Positions 28,960-40,728 of a stretch of DNA of 64,000 bases are shown here, piece after piece. A program made the translations under genes and the position numbers. Each line of letters starts with the position of its first letter. The stretch's first letter is position 1. Under the pieces are notes generated by a model. That model was not told where the DNA came from and ran no database searches. It worked only from the letters and a program-made list of their open reading frames with translations. Source of the stretch: a bacterium BMS3Bbin08 (GTDB taxonomy: Bacteria; Nitrospirota; Thermodesulfovibrionia; UBA6902; BMS3Bbin08); assembly GCA_002897775.1 (NCBI GenBank), contig BDTR01000029.1:150264-214263 (forward strand), read 5' to 3'.

Positions 28960-31900
28960 ATGCGAATTGAACGAATTGAGTTAATAGGCTTTAAGTCGTT
29001 TTCCGAAAAGACCGCTTTCAACTTTCACCCCGGAACCACTGCTGTTGTCGGGCCGAACGGCTGCGGCAAAAGCAATATAGTTGACGCCTTTAAGTGGGTA
29101 CTTGGAGAGCAGAGCGCCAAAAGCCTCCGGGGAGACAGCATGGAAGACGTCATTTTTTCAGGCTGTGCCTCCAAAAAGCCCAAAGGCATGGCTGAAGTAA
29201 CACTTTATATATCCGGGATCAGCAACGGCAGCTCTCCCGATTCGGGCGAAATTTCGGTCACGCGGCGCCTTTACAGGTCCGGTGAGAGCGCGTACCTCAT
29301 GAACAAGGTCCCCTGCAGGCTTAAGGACATAAGGAACGTGTTTCTTGATACCGGGCTTGAACTGAAGACGTATTCCGTGCTTGAGCAGGGAAGGATAGAC
29401 GCCATACTAAATTCAAAGCCTCATGAGAGAAGGTTTTTAATAGAGGAAGTGGCCGGTGTCATGAAATACAATGTCCGCAGGGAAGAGGCCGTTCGCAAGC
29501 TTGAGGCTTCCCTGTCCAATCTCCAGCGCCTGGCGGACATAGTCGCGGAGGTTAAACGTCAGATCAATTCAATTGACAGGCACGCAAAGCGCGCCGAGAG
29601 GTACAAGCGGCTGTTTGATGAGGCGAAAAATATTGAACTAAAGGTGGCTGTCAGGGATGCGGCGGAGCTTGACAATGAACTCGCTAATTTTACGTCGTCA
29701 GAGGAAACACTTAAATCAAAAGAGACCGAACTCTCAACAGATATTCATTCTTCAGAAGCCGCGTTGGAAGAGAAAAAACTCGTTTTCATTGAAGAGGAAA
29801 AAGTCCTTGACGAACTTCACAACAGGCTCAGTCGCGCGGAGAGGAACTTTGTAGAAGAAAAAGGCCGGATCACTCTCCTTAAGAGTAACTGTGAGAACCT
29901 GACGGGCAGGCTTGAACGGCTGGTCGCGCGTGATAATGAGCTCACAGCGGCAAAGGAAGATACCGGCGCGCGGATCCAGGTCCTGGAAACGAGGAGCCAG
30001 GGGATCAATACAGAGCTTTCAGAAACAGGGAAAGTTCTGGACTCCCGGAATGAGATCTTTTCATCATTCGAGAATGAGATCGTGGACTCAGAGCAGAATC
30101 TTGAAGTCAAACGTAAGGATGTCTTTAATAAGGCGGATGAGATCAGCAGCCTGAAAAATGAGATCAGCAGCCTTTCACTGATAATTGAGAACCTCAACAG
30201 AAAAGAAGAAAAGAACTTCGCGGAGATCAATGTGCTTAAGGAAAGCGTGTCATCGATCGATGCTTCCATAAAACAGGCTGAAGATGAGTTCGGCGTCAGG
30301 GACAGGAAGCTGGAAGACAGTAATAAAACAAAACAGGGACTAATTGAAGATATAGACGGGAAAAAAAGAGCGTTGACCTCAAAGGCAGAGGTTCTTTATA
30401 AGGACAGGGAAGATCTGGCCGCTATAAGCTCCAGGGCCGAGTCATTAAAGGAGCTTGATACAGGCGGCAAAAAAGCCTTCAGGGACAATATAAAGGTATT
30501 ATGCCGGGTAGCCGACATTTTCGAGACCCTACCGGAGCATGAGACAGCTATTGAGGCCGTACTTGGCGACAAATTAAGCGCCGCGGTCGTGGACGACGAC
30601 CAGGAGATCAAAAAGGCGCTGGACCTTATAAAAAAAGAAAAAATAAACAGGAGCGGATTTATTCCCGCGAATATATCGCCTGCTTCCCGTCCCTTGTCTT
30701 CTGTTCCCCTGCCGGGCGGTGTAGTGGGTTACGCGCTTGATCTTGTAAAGGTCAGGGAGGGTTTTGACAGGATCGCGGCCGCGCTGTTGAGTGATGTGAT
30801 CATCGTTAATGACCTGGATACGGCGTTTGACCTGCGGCACGCGTCTCTTCAGGCGTTATCAAAAGAATCAGGCCCCAGGTACTTTGTAACGCTTGACGGC
30901 GAGGTGCTTGAACCATCAGGCGTGGTTTTTGGCGGTCAGGAAAAAGGTGTTTTAAAGATAAAACGTGAAATCAGGGAGATCCAAAAAGACATAGAGGCCA
31001 GAAGGTCACATGTCCTCTCTGCGGAAAAAGAGGTATCGGCCATTAAAAGCGATATAGCCTCTGCTGAAAGCAGCCTCGCGGCCATTGACAGCGAAATAAG
31101 CGAGGTTGAAAAAGTGTATCATGAGCTCCGGCTGAAAATAGCCGGCCTGCATGAGGAGAATGGAAAGGAGCAGAGAAGACTCGGCCTCCTGTCAGCTGAA
31201 GTACAGGAAGAGAGAAAAGAAAAGGACAGCTCCATACATGCTTTGGACGCGAAGAACAGGGATTGTGCCGTTCTTGAGGACCAAAGGCGTTCCATAGAAG
31301 ATGAGATCAAAGACGTGCAGGACAGGATCACGGAAAAGAAGTTCCGGCTTGAAACCCTGCGTGCGGAGCTTACAAAGGCGATGTTGTCCCGGACCGCCAT
31401 CAGGGAGCAGTTGGACGCGCTTTCCAGGGAGAGGGAGAGGCTGGATTCTGACCTGACCGCGATAGAGAAGAAGAAAGAGGAAATGTCAAAAGAGCGTGTT
31501 GATATTGAGACAGACAGGGCCCGGAAAGAGAACGAGATAAAGGGAAAAGAAGGAGCTCTTGGATCATCTGTGGCAGTGATAAGTCAACTGAAGGAAGAAC
31601 TTTCCAGTGCCAGGGAGAAGATCGAGTCAAAAACAGCAGAGCTGAGGCTGATGGAAAAACGGCAAAAGGCCTTTGTCGACGACCTGACGTCCGTCCGCAA
31701 AGAACTTTCTCACGCGGAGGTGAAAAAGACCGAGCTGTCTCTCAGGCTGGGCCACATAAAAGAGGATCTGAAAAGGACATACGCTGTTGACATGGACAGT
31801 GATACAGACGAACTGAGCCGGCTGGGGCCTCTGCTGCCTGAGGAAGAGGAAAAGCTTAATGCTCTGAGAGAGAAACTTCAGGGTATGGGGACTGTTAATC

Positions 31901-32484
31901 TCGGTACTCTTGAGGAGCTTGAAGAGCTGAAGACCAGGCATGATTTTCTGACAAAACAGCAGAACGATCTTATCGAGTCCATAACAAGTCTTCAGGAAAC
32001 GATCTCAAAAATAAACAGGACGACCCAGAAAAAACTCGCGGACGCGTTCGAAGCGCTTAATGAAAAATTCAAGGAGGTCTTTACCGTTCTTTTCGGCAAG
32101 GGCAGGGCAGAGCTTATCCTTACCGAGGGAAGTATCCTTGAAGCGGGCATTGAGATAGTTGCCCAGCCCCCCGGGAAAAAACTTCAGAACCTGATGCTTC
32201 TTTCCGGCGGTGAAAAGGCCCTGACGGCGCTTTCGCTGCTTTTCGCGGGTTTTATGATCAAACCCACACCATTGTGTCTTCTTGACGAGGTGGATGCACC
32301 GCTGGATGAATCAAACACAGAGAGGTTCGCGGCCCTGTTAAAGGAACTCGTTAAAGAGATCCAGTTCATTGTGATTACCCATAACAGGAGGACAATGGAG
32401 GCGGCTGATTACCTGTACGGAGTGACCATGGAGGAGCCGGGCGTTTCAAAGGTAGTATCAATGCACCTCGCAGAGGTAGTTTAG
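28960..32484 (+). CDS. smc: Chromosome segregation protein SMC
   Basis: [46 protein letters not shown]; central hinge; [19 protein letters not shown]. Confidence 0.98.
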   Translation: MRIERIELIGFKSFSEKTAFNFHPGTTAVVGPNGCGKSNIVDAFKWVLGEQSAKSLRGDSMEDVIFSGCASKKPKGMAEVTLYISGISNGSSPDSGEISVTRRLYRSGESAYLMNKVPCRLKDIRNVFLDTGLELKTYSVLEQGRIDAILNSKPHERRFLIEEVAGVMKYNVRREEAVRKLEASLSNLQRLADIVAEVKRQINSIDRHAKRAERYKRLFDEAKNIELKVAVRDAAELDNELANFTSSEETLKSKETELSTDIHSSEAALEEKKLVFIEEEKVLDELHNRLSRAERNFVEEKGRITLLKSNCENLTGRLERLVARDNELTAAKEDTGARIQVLETRSQGINTELSETGKVLDSRNEIFSSFENEIVDSEQNLEVKRKDVFNKADEISSLKNEISSLSLIIENLNRKEEKNFAEINVLKESVSSIDASIKQAEDEFGVRDRKLEDSNKTKQGLIEDIDGKKRALTSKAEVLYKDREDLAAISSRAESLKELDTGGKKAFRDNIKVLCRVADIFETLPEHETAIEAVLGDKLSAAVVDDDQEIKKALDLIKKEKINRSGFIPANISPASRPLSSVPLPGGVVGYALDLVKVREGFDRIAAALLSDVIIVNDLDTAFDLRHASLQALSKESGPRYFVTLDGEVLEPSGVVFGGQEKGVLKIKREIREIQKDIEARRSHVLSAEKEVSAIKSDIASAESSLAAIDSEISEVEKVYHELRLKIAGLHEENGKEQRRLGLLSAEVQEERKEKDSSIHALDAKNRDCAVLEDQRRSIEDEIKDVQDRITEKKFRLETLRAELTKAMLSRTAIREQLDALSRERERLDSDLTAIEKKKEEMSKERVDIETDRARKENEIKGKEGALGSSVAVISQLKEELSSAREKIESKTAELRLMEKRQKAFVDDLTSVRKELSHAEVKKTELSLRLGHIKEDLKRTYAVDMDSDTDELSRLGPLLPEEEEKLNALREKLQGMGTVNLGTLEELEELKTRHDFLTKQQNDLIESITSLQETISKINRTTQKKLADAFEALNEKFKEVFTVLFGKGRAELILTEGSILEAGIEIVAQPPGKKLQNLMLLSGGEKALTALSLLFAGFMIKPTPLCLLDEVDAPLDESNTERFAALLKELVKEIQFIVITHNRRTMEAADYLYGVTMEEPGVSKVVSMHLAEVV

Positions 32485-32487
32485 GCG

Positions 32488-32877
32488 ATGGAAATAAAAT
32501 TTGAGGGATGTGAGGCAAAGGGTAAGCTGTCCGCGAGTATAGTCGGCGGCGCGGAGATCGAAGTGTTGAAGATCAGCACGGAAGGCATGTTTTTTGAGAC
32601 GACCAACAAATTGAACATGAACTCCTATTACAGGTTCCAGCTGACCCGCGAAGATAAAAAAGGCATACTTCCGGCAAAGACCCTCAGTGTCCTGATGAAA
32701 GGAACGGTCCGGAAGAACAGAAGGACCATGACACTCTATCAGGTCGCTGCTGAATTTAAAGATCTGAAAGATAATGAAAAAACGTTTATTGAGTCAGTTG
32801 TAGATGACATATTAGAGTCTGCTATGCCTGTGATCGAAGATCAAGTCAAGGGCGCAAAGATGCGCGTTAAAAAATAA
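32488..32877 (+). CDS. PilZ-like domain protein
   Basis: Beta-rich 129-aa protein with KISTEGMFFETTNKLNMNSYYRFQL and GTVRKNRRTMTLYQVAAEFKDL. Confidence 0.5.
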   Translation: MEIKFEGCEAKGKLSASIVGGAEIEVLKISTEGMFFETTNKLNMNSYYRFQLTREDKKGILPAKTLSVLMKGTVRKNRRTMTLYQVAAEFKDLKDNEKTFIESVVDDILESAMPVIEDQVKGAKMRVKK

Positions 32878-32946
32878 CCCCTTCCGCGCGGTAACTGGAC
32901 CGGTGTCAGGGTCCTGCAAACTGATACTCTTTGGAAATCTGTCGCA

Positions 32947-34308
32947 ATGAAAAATATCAAAGATATATTACCCCATAGAGTGTTAACTGAGCCGGAGGAC
33001 CTCTTTTGTTACGGTTTTGACGCCTCCAGTAAAATGGGGCGTCCGCTTGCCGTTGTCAGGCCCGTCAGTACAGATGAGGTTTCCAGGGCCGCTGCTTTTG
33101 CGTTTAAACATGGTATTCCGCTTGTACCCAGAGGCGCTGGTTCCGGGATGACGGCAGGGGCCGTACCACTGAAGGATTCTGTGATAGTTTCACTTGAGGC
33201 AATGAACAGGGTCCTGGAAATAGACGACAAAAATCTTGTAGCAGTGGTAGAACCCGGGGTCATCAATGCGCGCTTACAGCACATGCTGGAATCCAAAGGG
33301 CTTTTTTATCCTCCTGACCCTTCGAGCATGGATTTTTGCACGCTTGGAGGTAATGTGGCTGAAAATGCCGGCGGTCCGCGCGCGTTAAAATATGGCGTTA
33401 CAAAGGATTATGTCCTTGGCCTGGAGATTGTGCTTCCTGACGGCAGTGTGCTCACAACCGGGGTAAAGACATATAAAGGGGTGGTCGGCTATGACCTGAC
33501 AAGGCTCGTGGTCGGTTCTGAAGGGACTTTGGCCTTTATAACAAAGATCTTTTTAAAGGTATTGCCGCTTCCCGAAGAGACAGTAACCCTTCTATGCGCT
33601 TTCACTCAGATGGACAAAGCCGCTACAGCGGTTTCCAGGATCATATCAGCAAAAATAATTCCAGGGGCCCTGGAGTTCATGGACCGCGAGACGGTCCGCG
33701 CTGTTGAGGATTACAAACCATTTGGTCTGCCGGGGGATGCGGAGGCACTGCTGTTAATTGAAGTGGACGGACCCGGGATCTCCGTGCCGGAGGCAGCCGA
33801 GGAAATAGCTTCCATCTGCGGTTCACTGGGCGCGGAAGTTAAAGTGGCTGACGATGTCTTTTCAAAACAGAGGCTCTGGGAGGCGCGGAGGGCGATATCT
33901 CCGGCCCTTTACCGCGTTAGCCCGTCAAAGATCAATGAGGACGTTGTGGTCCCAAGGGGTAAGATCCCGGATATGCTGCGTTCGCTCAGGGACATATCTG
34001 ACAGGTACCGCGTAAAGATAGTGAATTTCGGACATGCCGGAGACGGTAATATCCATGTGAATATAATGACCGACAGGAACGATAAGGAAGAGTACCAGAG
34101 GGCGGAAAAGGCTGTCAGGGAGGTTTTTGAGGCGGCATTGGCGCTTGGAGGGACCATTTCCGGAGAGCACGGCATAGGTCTGACAAAAGCGGGATATTTG
34201 GGAATGGAGCTTTCTCCTGAGAATATAATGCTTATGAAAGGGATAAAGAAGGTTTTTGACCCTAAAGGCATAATGAATCCGGGCAAGATATTCTCCGCAG
34301 GCAGGTAG
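32947..34308 (+). CDS. FAD-binding oxidoreductase (GlcD/D-lactate dehydrogenase-like)
   Basis: RPVSTDEVSRAAAFAFKHGIPLVPRGAGSGMTAGAVPLKDSVIVSLEAMNRV; NFGHAGDGNIHVNIM; GEHGIG. Confidence 0.94.
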   Translation: MKNIKDILPHRVLTEPEDLFCYGFDASSKMGRPLAVVRPVSTDEVSRAAAFAFKHGIPLVPRGAGSGMTAGAVPLKDSVIVSLEAMNRVLEIDDKNLVAVVEPGVINARLQHMLESKGLFYPPDPSSMDFCTLGGNVAENAGGPRALKYGVTKDYVLGLEIVLPDGSVLTTGVKTYKGVVGYDLTRLVVGSEGTLAFITKIFLKVLPLPEETVTLLCAFTQMDKAATAVSRIISAKIIPGALEFMDRETVRAVEDYKPFGLPGDAEALLLIEVDGPGISVPEAAEEIASICGSLGAEVKVADDVFSKQRLWEARRAISPALYRVSPSKINEDVVVPRGKIPDMLRSLRDISDRYRVKIVNFGHAGDGNIHVNIMTDRNDKEEYQRAEKAVREVFEAALALGGTISGEHGIGLTKAGYLGMELSPENIMLMKGIKKVFDPKGIMNPGKIFSAGR

Positions 34309-34474
34309 AAAGAAACAATTTAAAATCTAAAATGTAAAATCTAAAATGTAAAATCTCTCTACTTCCTGATGATTGACAACGGTCTGCGAATCCTGTTAGT
34401 ATTTTTGAAATTGATGTAAAACCTTGAGTTCAGAAAAATCCAGAGTTTCAGTTAGAAGGGAGAAAAATTTACTC

Positions 34475-34933
34475 ATGAAAGTTATTTTAAAGGAAAACAT
34501 TGACGACCTCGGCATAATGGGCAGTGTGGTAAGCGTTGCGAATGGATATGGGAGGAATTATCTTATTCCTAAGGATCTGGCAGTTGAGGCAAACCCGAAA
34601 AACATAAAGAGATTCGAACACGAGAAAAAAATAATTCTAAAAAAGGCTGAAAATGTGAAGAATACCGCGGATAAACTCGCAGTGAAAATTTCCAGCATAA
34701 AATTGATCATAGAGGTCAACGCCGGAGAGGATGACAAACTGTTCGGCTCTGTAACTACCAGGGATATTGCCGAGGCTATTTCAAAGCAGGGGGTAGAAGT
34801 TGATAAGCGAAAGATCGTTATACCTGACGAGCAGATAAAGCGTCTTGGCACATATGATGTGCTTGTGAAGGTCCATCCGGAAGTCACGGCAAAAGTAAGT
34901 CTGGAGGTTTGCCCCGCCAGGAAGGAAGAGTAA
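34475..34933 (+). CDS. rplI: 50S ribosomal protein L9
   Basis: MKVILKENIDDLGIMGSVVSVANGYGRNYLIPKDLAVEA; start moved to the ATG at 34475. Confidence 0.97.
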   Translation: MKVILKENIDDLGIMGSVVSVANGYGRNYLIPKDLAVEANPKNIKRFEHEKKIILKKAENVKNTADKLAVKISSIKLIIEVNAGEDDKLFGSVTTRDIAEAISKQGVEVDKRKIVIPDEQIKRLGTYDVLVKVHPEVTAKVSLEVCPARKEE

Positions 34934-35015
34934 AGCAGGTCAGACGGTGTAAAAACCGGCTAATTATCAGCTTCCATCCCGGTTCATCTTGAGGGACGGA
35001 AAAGAGTCACAGACC

Positions 35016-36374
35016 ATGAAACAGCTTGAAGCAACCCTTGACCGATTACCACCCCAGAACATCGAAGCGGAGCAGTCTGTCCTCGGCGCCGTACTGCTTG
35101 AAAATGAGGCGCTTGCATCCGTGATCGAGGTACTGCTTCCGGAAGACTTTTATAAGGATGCTCACAAGAAGATCTTCCTGGCAATGCGGGAGCTTTATGA
35201 AAAGAACGAGCCTATTGATCTGATCACTCTCACAGAGCAGTTAAGCAGAAAGGACCAGCTTGAAGAAATAGGCGGCGCGTCGTATCTCAGCGCTATCGTG
35301 AACCAGATCCCCACATCTGCCAATATCAAATACCATTCAAAAATAGTTAAGGAAAAATCTCTTGTAAGAAACCTTATCAGAACGGCTACTGAAGTTGTTA
35401 CCATGAGCTATGATGAGGGGGTTGAAGTGAATGACCTTCTTGACAAGGCGGAGACAAAGATGTTCGCGTTGTCCGAAAAGATGGTTAAAGGCTCTTTCGT
35501 GCATGTTAAGGACGTATTAAAGGACACCATCGAAATGGTCGATAAGCTCTATAACACAAAAGAGCTTATAACAGGACTGCCGACAGGGTTCAGAGACCTT
35601 GATGAAAAGACGACCGGTTTTCATCCCGGAGACCTGATAGTTGTCGGGGCAAGGCCTGGAATGGGAAAGACCGCTTTTTGTCTCAATATCGCCACATACG
35701 TAGGGATCCACGTTAAGGTCCCGGTCGCGCTCTTCAGTCTTGAGATGTCAAAAGAGCTTATAGTTTTGAGGATGGTGTGCGCCGAGGCAGAGGTTAATTC
35801 CCAAAGCGTTCGATCGGGATATCATACCAGGGAGGATTACAGAAAACTTGTCAATGCCGCGGGCAGGCTGGCTGAGGCGCCGATATTTATAGATGATTCG
35901 TTCAACACAGTGCTCGAGATAAGGGCGAAAGCGCGCAGGCTGAAAGCGGAGCATGGTCTGGGGCTTATAATTGTGGATTACCTTCAGCTTATGAGAGGGG
36001 AAGGCAGCTATATCGCGAGGGAGCAGGTTGTATCCGATATCTCGCGTTCGTTCAAGGCGCTGGCAAAGGACCTGTCTGTGCCTCTTATCGTGATAAGCCA
36101 GCTTAACAGGAGCTGTGAGCAGAGGGGGGACGACAGGCATCCTCTTATTGCCGACCTCAGGGAGTCCGGCGCGATAGAACAGGATGCCGATACAATATTG
36201 TTCCTGTACCGGGCTGATTATTACAAGGCAAAGGATGCCGAGGCCGGTGTTGCTGATCTGGACATAGCAAAGCAGAGGAACGGACCCACTCAAAGGATTA
36301 ATCTGACTTTCATTGATAAGCTTACAAAATTCAAGGATTACAGCCCCAGACGTGATTATATTGACGAGGATTAG
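35016..36374 (+). CDS. dnaB: Replicative DNA helicase
   Basis: PPQNIEAEQSVLGAVLLENEAL; GARPGMGKTAFCLNIA; SQLNRSCEQRGDDRHPLIADLRESGAIEQDAD. Confidence 0.97.
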   Translation: MKQLEATLDRLPPQNIEAEQSVLGAVLLENEALASVIEVLLPEDFYKDAHKKIFLAMRELYEKNEPIDLITLTEQLSRKDQLEEIGGASYLSAIVNQIPTSANIKYHSKIVKEKSLVRNLIRTATEVVTMSYDEGVEVNDLLDKAETKMFALSEKMVKGSFVHVKDVLKDTIEMVDKLYNTKELITGLPTGFRDLDEKTTGFHPGDLIVVGARPGMGKTAFCLNIATYVGIHVKVPVALFSLEMSKELIVLRMVCAEAEVNSQSVRSGYHTREDYRKLVNAAGRLAEAPIFIDDSFNTVLEIRAKARRLKAEHGLGLIIVDYLQLMRGEGSYIAREQVVSDISRSFKALAKDLSVPLIVISQLNRSCEQRGDDRHPLIADLRESGAIEQDADTILFLYRADYYKAKDAEAGVADLDIAKQRNGPTQRINLTFIDKLTKFKDYSPRRDYIDED

Positions 36375-36411
36375 TTCTAAAAATCAATATTAAGGGGCTG
36401 AGAGTTTTCAA

Positions 36412-37224
36412 ATGAGGCGCATGCCCGCGGTAGCCGGACAATTTTATTCTGCTTCTTCAGCAGGACTTTTGGAAGAAGTTAAAAGGTGTATTGATCCGTC
36501 CGCTGCAAAAGAAAAAGCCATTGGCATTGTCTCACCGCATGCGGGGCTTGTTTACTCGGGCGCTGTCGCGGGCGCGGTGTACTCGCGGATCGAATCCCCC
36601 CACACTTTTGTACTGATCGGACCTAACCACACAGGCGCGGGCAGACCTGTTTCGATAATGACCCATGGTGAATGGGATATCCCCACAGGCACCTTAAAGA
36701 TAGACAATGTTCTTGCCGAAAAAATACTGGGCAACTCTGAGATCATCGAGCTTGACAACTCCGCTCACCTGATGGAGCATTCACTTGAAGTGCAGCTGCC
36801 CTTTATCCTGCGTCTTTTCCCGGAGGCCGGGATAGTTCCTGTTACCATGATGACTCCCGATGTTTCGGGACTGGATTCCTGCAGGCTGATCGGCGGGGCA
36901 GTGGCAGACGCTGTTCAGGACGCCGGATATCCGGTCACTATTGTCGCGAGTTCGGACATGACCCACTATGAGTCCGACTCCATGGCTCGGACAAAGGATA
37001 ATAAAGCCATTGACAGGATCATCGCTTTAGACCCTGAGGGGCTTTACAGGACCGTGATAAAGAACGGGATAAGCATGTGCGGGTTTGCCCCTGCCACAGC
37101 AATGCTTTACGCCGCGAAACAGCTTCAGGCACGCGAGGCCTCCCTTGTCAAATATATGACCTCCGGTGAGACCAGCGGAGACTACAGTTATGTAGTGGGT
37201 TATGCCGGGATAATCGTGAAGTAA
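36412..37224 (+). CDS. AmmeMemoRadiSam system protein B (MEMO1 family)
   Basis: RRMPAVAGQFYSA; GIVSPHAGLVYSGAVAG; LIGPNHTGAGRPVS; EHSLEVQLPF. Confidence 0.92.
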   Translation: MRRMPAVAGQFYSASSAGLLEEVKRCIDPSAAKEKAIGIVSPHAGLVYSGAVAGAVYSRIESPHTFVLIGPNHTGAGRPVSIMTHGEWDIPTGTLKIDNVLAEKILGNSEIIELDNSAHLMEHSLEVQLPFILRLFPEAGIVPVTMMTPDVSGLDSCRLIGGAVADAVQDAGYPVTIVASSDMTHYESDSMARTKDNKAIDRIIALDPEGLYRTVIKNGISMCGFAPATAMLYAAKQLQAREASLVKYMTSGETSGDYSYVVGYAGIIVK

Positions 37225-37349
37225 GCCCCCTGTTTACCTTCCATTTTTGTCGAAAAAAACGGCCGGACTATTTAATACTTGAATAAGTTAATAAATTTTA
37301 TTTATAATTAACCTCTTCTTACAGAACAAATAATATTCCAGGAGGCCAG

Positions 37350-38702
37350 ATGAATAAAAAGAAAAACGCGGTCATTTCATGTTTTTTTGCCATTCTTCTC
37401 AGCCTGATTTTTTTCGGAGGCCCGCTAAGCGCCGCGGAAGAGGGGTCTTGTATTACATCCAGGTGCCACGCTGATATGGGTAAGGATAAATACGTTCACG
37501 GGCCCGTGGCCGCCGGCGAATGTGCCGTGTGCCACGGTGAATCTAAAAAACACAAGGACAGTCCCAGGAGGAATAAGTTCGGCGCCATCAAGGATAAGGA
37601 TATCGCGGGTGTCTGCTTCAAATGCCATGAACAGTTCGAGACAAGAAAATTTACGCACGAGCCCGTAGAAACCGGGGAGTGCGTGGCCTGCCATGACCCG
37701 CACGGTTCTCCTTATAAGTTCCAGCTTTTATCAAAAGGGGGAGAGATATGTTTTGAATGTCATGACAATGAGATAGTGGCCGGCGAGTTTGTGCATGGAC
37801 CGGCTGCCGTAGGCGGGTGTGTCGCGTGCCACGAACCCCATACAGCCAACTATAAAAACAACCTTAAAGCCAAAGGTCCTGCGCTATGTTTTATGTGTCA
37901 TACGGACCAGGCCGAGGCGTTTCAGAAGGGAAAGGTCAAACACAAACCTGTTACTGAAGATTGTACGGAATGTCATAACCCCCATTCAGCCGCGAAACAG
38001 TTCATGCTGGCCAAGAAAGCGCCGGAGCTTTGTTTTGGCTGCCATAAAGAAATGGAAAAATGGGTCAGTGCCGCCTCTGTCAAGCATGGAGCGCTTTCAA
38101 CAGAGAAGTCCTGCCTGAACTGTCATAACGCTCATGTCTCCGATATAGATAAAATGCTCGCTCTGCCCCCGATGGACCTGTGTCTGGGCTGTCATGACAG
38201 GGTGCAGAAAAGGGCTGACGGGACTTTCATCACGAACATGAAAAAACTGCTGGAAGAGAAGAAAAACCACCACGGACCAATACGGCAGAAAGACTGTTCC
38301 GGCTGTCACAATACGCACGGCTCGGATAATTTCCGGATGTTAAGAGAGGCATATCCACCGACTTTTTATATACCTTTTGATGTAGGCCAATACGCTCTGT
38401 GTTTCAGCTGTCATGAAAAATCACTTGTGCTTGACCCCGAGACAACCAAGCTGACCAACTTCCGTAACGGCAGTATGAACCTCCATTTCAAGCACGTTAA
38501 TAAACCGGAGAAAGGAAGGACATGCCGTTCGTGTCATAAGACGCATGCCAGTAATCATCCAAAACATATCAGGGAATCCGTTCCTTTCGGGACCTGGGAG
38601 CTGCCGGTTAATTATGAGAAAACAAAAACAGGCGGGAGCTGCACCCCGGGATGCCATAAGCTCAAAAAATATGATAGAGTAAAAAAGGCGGTGAATAAAT
38701 GA
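37350..38702 (+). CDS. Periplasmic multiheme c-type cytochrome, doubled-CXXCH type
   Basis: 13 CXXCH motifs counted by eye, plus CX4CH (CITSRCH) near the N-terminus and CX3CH (CTPGCH) at the C-terminus; signal peptide. Confidence 0.93.
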   Translation: MNKKKNAVISCFFAILLSLIFFGGPLSAAEEGSCITSRCHADMGKDKYVHGPVAAGECAVCHGESKKHKDSPRRNKFGAIKDKDIAGVCFKCHEQFETRKFTHEPVETGECVACHDPHGSPYKFQLLSKGGEICFECHDNEIVAGEFVHGPAAVGGCVACHEPHTANYKNNLKAKGPALCFMCHTDQAEAFQKGKVKHKPVTEDCTECHNPHSAAKQFMLAKKAPELCFGCHKEMEKWVSAASVKHGALSTEKSCLNCHNAHVSDIDKMLALPPMDLCLGCHDRVQKRADGTFITNMKKLLEEKKNHHGPIRQKDCSGCHNTHGSDNFRMLREAYPPTFYIPFDVGQYALCFSCHEKSLVLDPETTKLTNFRNGSMNLHFKHVNKPEKGRTCRSCHKTHASNHPKHIRESVPFGTWELPVNYEKTKTGGSCTPGCHKLKKYDRVKKAVNK

Positions 38703-39706
38703 AGATCACTATTATACTTTTCTCGCTTTTTGTTTTACTCAACCCGTATGCTCACGCGGACGCCGTAAGCATCCCGATGGGCGGGTCCGCGCCTGATTTT
38801 TCCCTGGAATCAATTGAAGGAAAGACCGTTTCGATCGATGATTTCAGGGGAAAAGTGACGGTGCTGATCTACTGGAGGCCCGACCAGAAGCGTTCGGTTC
38901 TGGCGCTGAAAGACGGCATGGAACTATACAGAAGTTACAGGGAAAAAGGAGTAGAAGTCGTTACTCTGGTTGCGGATACCGAAAAAAAAGAAGATGTGCT
39001 TAAGTCAGTGAAAAAAGCAGGCGTTGAATTCCCGGTGCTGATGGACACAGACAGAAAGGTATATGGAGATTATGGCATAAGGGTATATCCATCAACCGTC
39101 ATTATCGACAAAGAGGGCAAGCTCAGCTATGACATCCCCGGACACGCGGTCACTTACAGGAGCGCTGTTGAAGGCTATGTCCGGCGCCTGCTTGGAGAGA
39201 TAAACGACGAGGAACTGAACGGCATATTGAACCCGCATAAAGAGAAGAAAGATAAATCAGCGCTTGAAGCAGAGAGGAGATATAATCTCGCGCTTAAGTT
39301 CACTGAATCCGGACTTAATGACCAGGCGATAGATGCCTTAAATAAATCGATCGAGGCCAAATCTGATATAGCCAAGTCTTATATACTTCTTGGCTTTTTG
39401 CTCCTGGAGGACAAAGAGGCTGACGCGGCTTTAGATGCCTTTAACAAGGCGATAAAGCTTGAACCCGGATCACATGACGCGAAAACAGGTATTGGCGGAG
39501 CCCTTATTTTAAAAGGGGACCTTGACGGCGCCATTGAGATTCTTAACGATGCCGCGAAGGCGAACCCTTACCCGCAAAAAACGTATTATGAGCTTGGCAT
39601 GGCTTATGAGCTTAAGGGTGAAAAGGATAGCGCGATAAAGATGTATAAAAAGGCCCTTGACAAGATCGTCAAAAAGAAAATTCTTCCCTCATCAATGTCT
39701 AAATAA
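38699..39706 (+). CDS. TlpA/redoxin-fold protein with C-terminal TPRs, exported
   Basis: GGSAPDFSLESIEGKTVSIDDFRGKVTVLIYW; VYPSTVIIDKEGKL; TPR repeats. Confidence 0.88.
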   Translation: MKITIILFSLFVLLNPYAHADAVSIPMGGSAPDFSLESIEGKTVSIDDFRGKVTVLIYWRPDQKRSVLALKDGMELYRSYREKGVEVVTLVADTEKKEDVLKSVKKAGVEFPVLMDTDRKVYGDYGIRVYPSTVIIDKEGKLSYDIPGHAVTYRSAVEGYVRRLLGEINDEELNGILNPHKEKKDKSALEAERRYNLALKFTESGLNDQAIDALNKSIEAKSDIAKSYILLGFLLLEDKEADAALDAFNKAIKLEPGSHDAKTGIGGALILKGDLDGAIEILNDAAKANPYPQKTYYELGMAYELKGEKDSAIKMYKKALDKIVKKKILPSSMSK

Positions 39707-39708
39707 AA

Positions 39709-40728
39709 GTGAAGAAAATTGTTTGTTCAGTTGTTTTCCTCCTCACCTTTGTTATGTCCGCGGAGGGCGGCAGAAGCGTTCTGACTGTCAATTACCCTCC
39801 GGACAGGACCGTAATGGAGCTTGACCTGCTAAGCGTTTCTCTCGGCCTGCCGCAGGGTTCTGCGGACATGATAAAAGTACGCGTTAATGATGAGGAGCGG
39901 ATAAGCATTGTTCCTGACAGCGGGTTCGAATGTTTTACAGTCAGGTTAAGCCCTGGCGTTAACGCGATTGACGTGACAGCATTTAAAAAAGGAAGGGAAA
40001 TAGACAGTGTTGAATTCAGCGTTTTCCGGCGTTCAGACCTTGAAGCCGCGTATCAAAAGGCGCCCGCGGATTTCCAGAAGGATTATTTTCATTCGAAAAA
40101 GCGGAAAGAATGTGCTGAGTGTCATGTGCTGGTACCCACTGATGCCGACAAAAAACCCGTAAACCCGGCGTCCTTCAAGGCCGCGCTGCAAGAAGGTGAT
40201 AAACAGGCGATCGCGTCTTCGTCGACCTGCTATTCATGCCACAGCAAAATAACGTCATATCCGTATGTTCACGGGCCTGCCTCTGTATGGAGCTGCCTGA
40301 GCTGTCACGATGCTGAGACTGAACCCATGTATATGGTCAAGAAACCGGATGCGGAAGTATGTTTTAGCTGCCATGTTGAGCAGGGCAGGGACTGGGGGGC
40401 CAAAAAGTTTATCCACGGCCCGGTCAATACCGGCAAGTGCGCCATATGTCACAGCCCCCATGCTTCGGACAACCCGTTTAACCTTTTGAAGCCGACCTGG
40501 TTCCTGTGCACAAGCTGCCATCAGAAGAATGCTTCAGGCAGGCATATAATAGCAGGGTATGTTTACGGGGACAGTCACCCTACGCGCGGAAAGCCTGACC
40601 CCTTAAGGAACGGCAAAGAGCTTACCTGCGCGAGCTGCCATAATCCGCACGCGTCTGACTATCCGAGGCTCTGGGCGCTTAGTGCCGGGAGCGCGTTTGA
40701 ATTATGCCAGATGTGCCATCAGAAATAA
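39709..40728 (+). CDS. Multiheme c-type cytochrome (8 CXXCH)
   Basis: CAECH, CYSCH, CLSCH, CFSCH, CAICH, CTSCH, CASCH, CQMCH; signal peptide. Confidence 0.9.
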   Translation: MKKIVCSVVFLLTFVMSAEGGRSVLTVNYPPDRTVMELDLLSVSLGLPQGSADMIKVRVNDEERISIVPDSGFECFTVRLSPGVNAIDVTAFKKGREIDSVEFSVFRRSDLEAAYQKAPADFQKDYFHSKKRKECAECHVLVPTDADKKPVNPASFKAALQEGDKQAIASSSTCYSCHSKITSYPYVHGPASVWSCLSCHDAETEPMYMVKKPDAEVCFSCHVEQGRDWGAKKFIHGPVNTGKCAICHSPHASDNPFNLLKPTWFLCTSCHQKNASGRHIIAGYVYGDSHPTRGKPDPLRNGKELTCASCHNPHASDYPRLWALSAGSAFELCQMCHQK

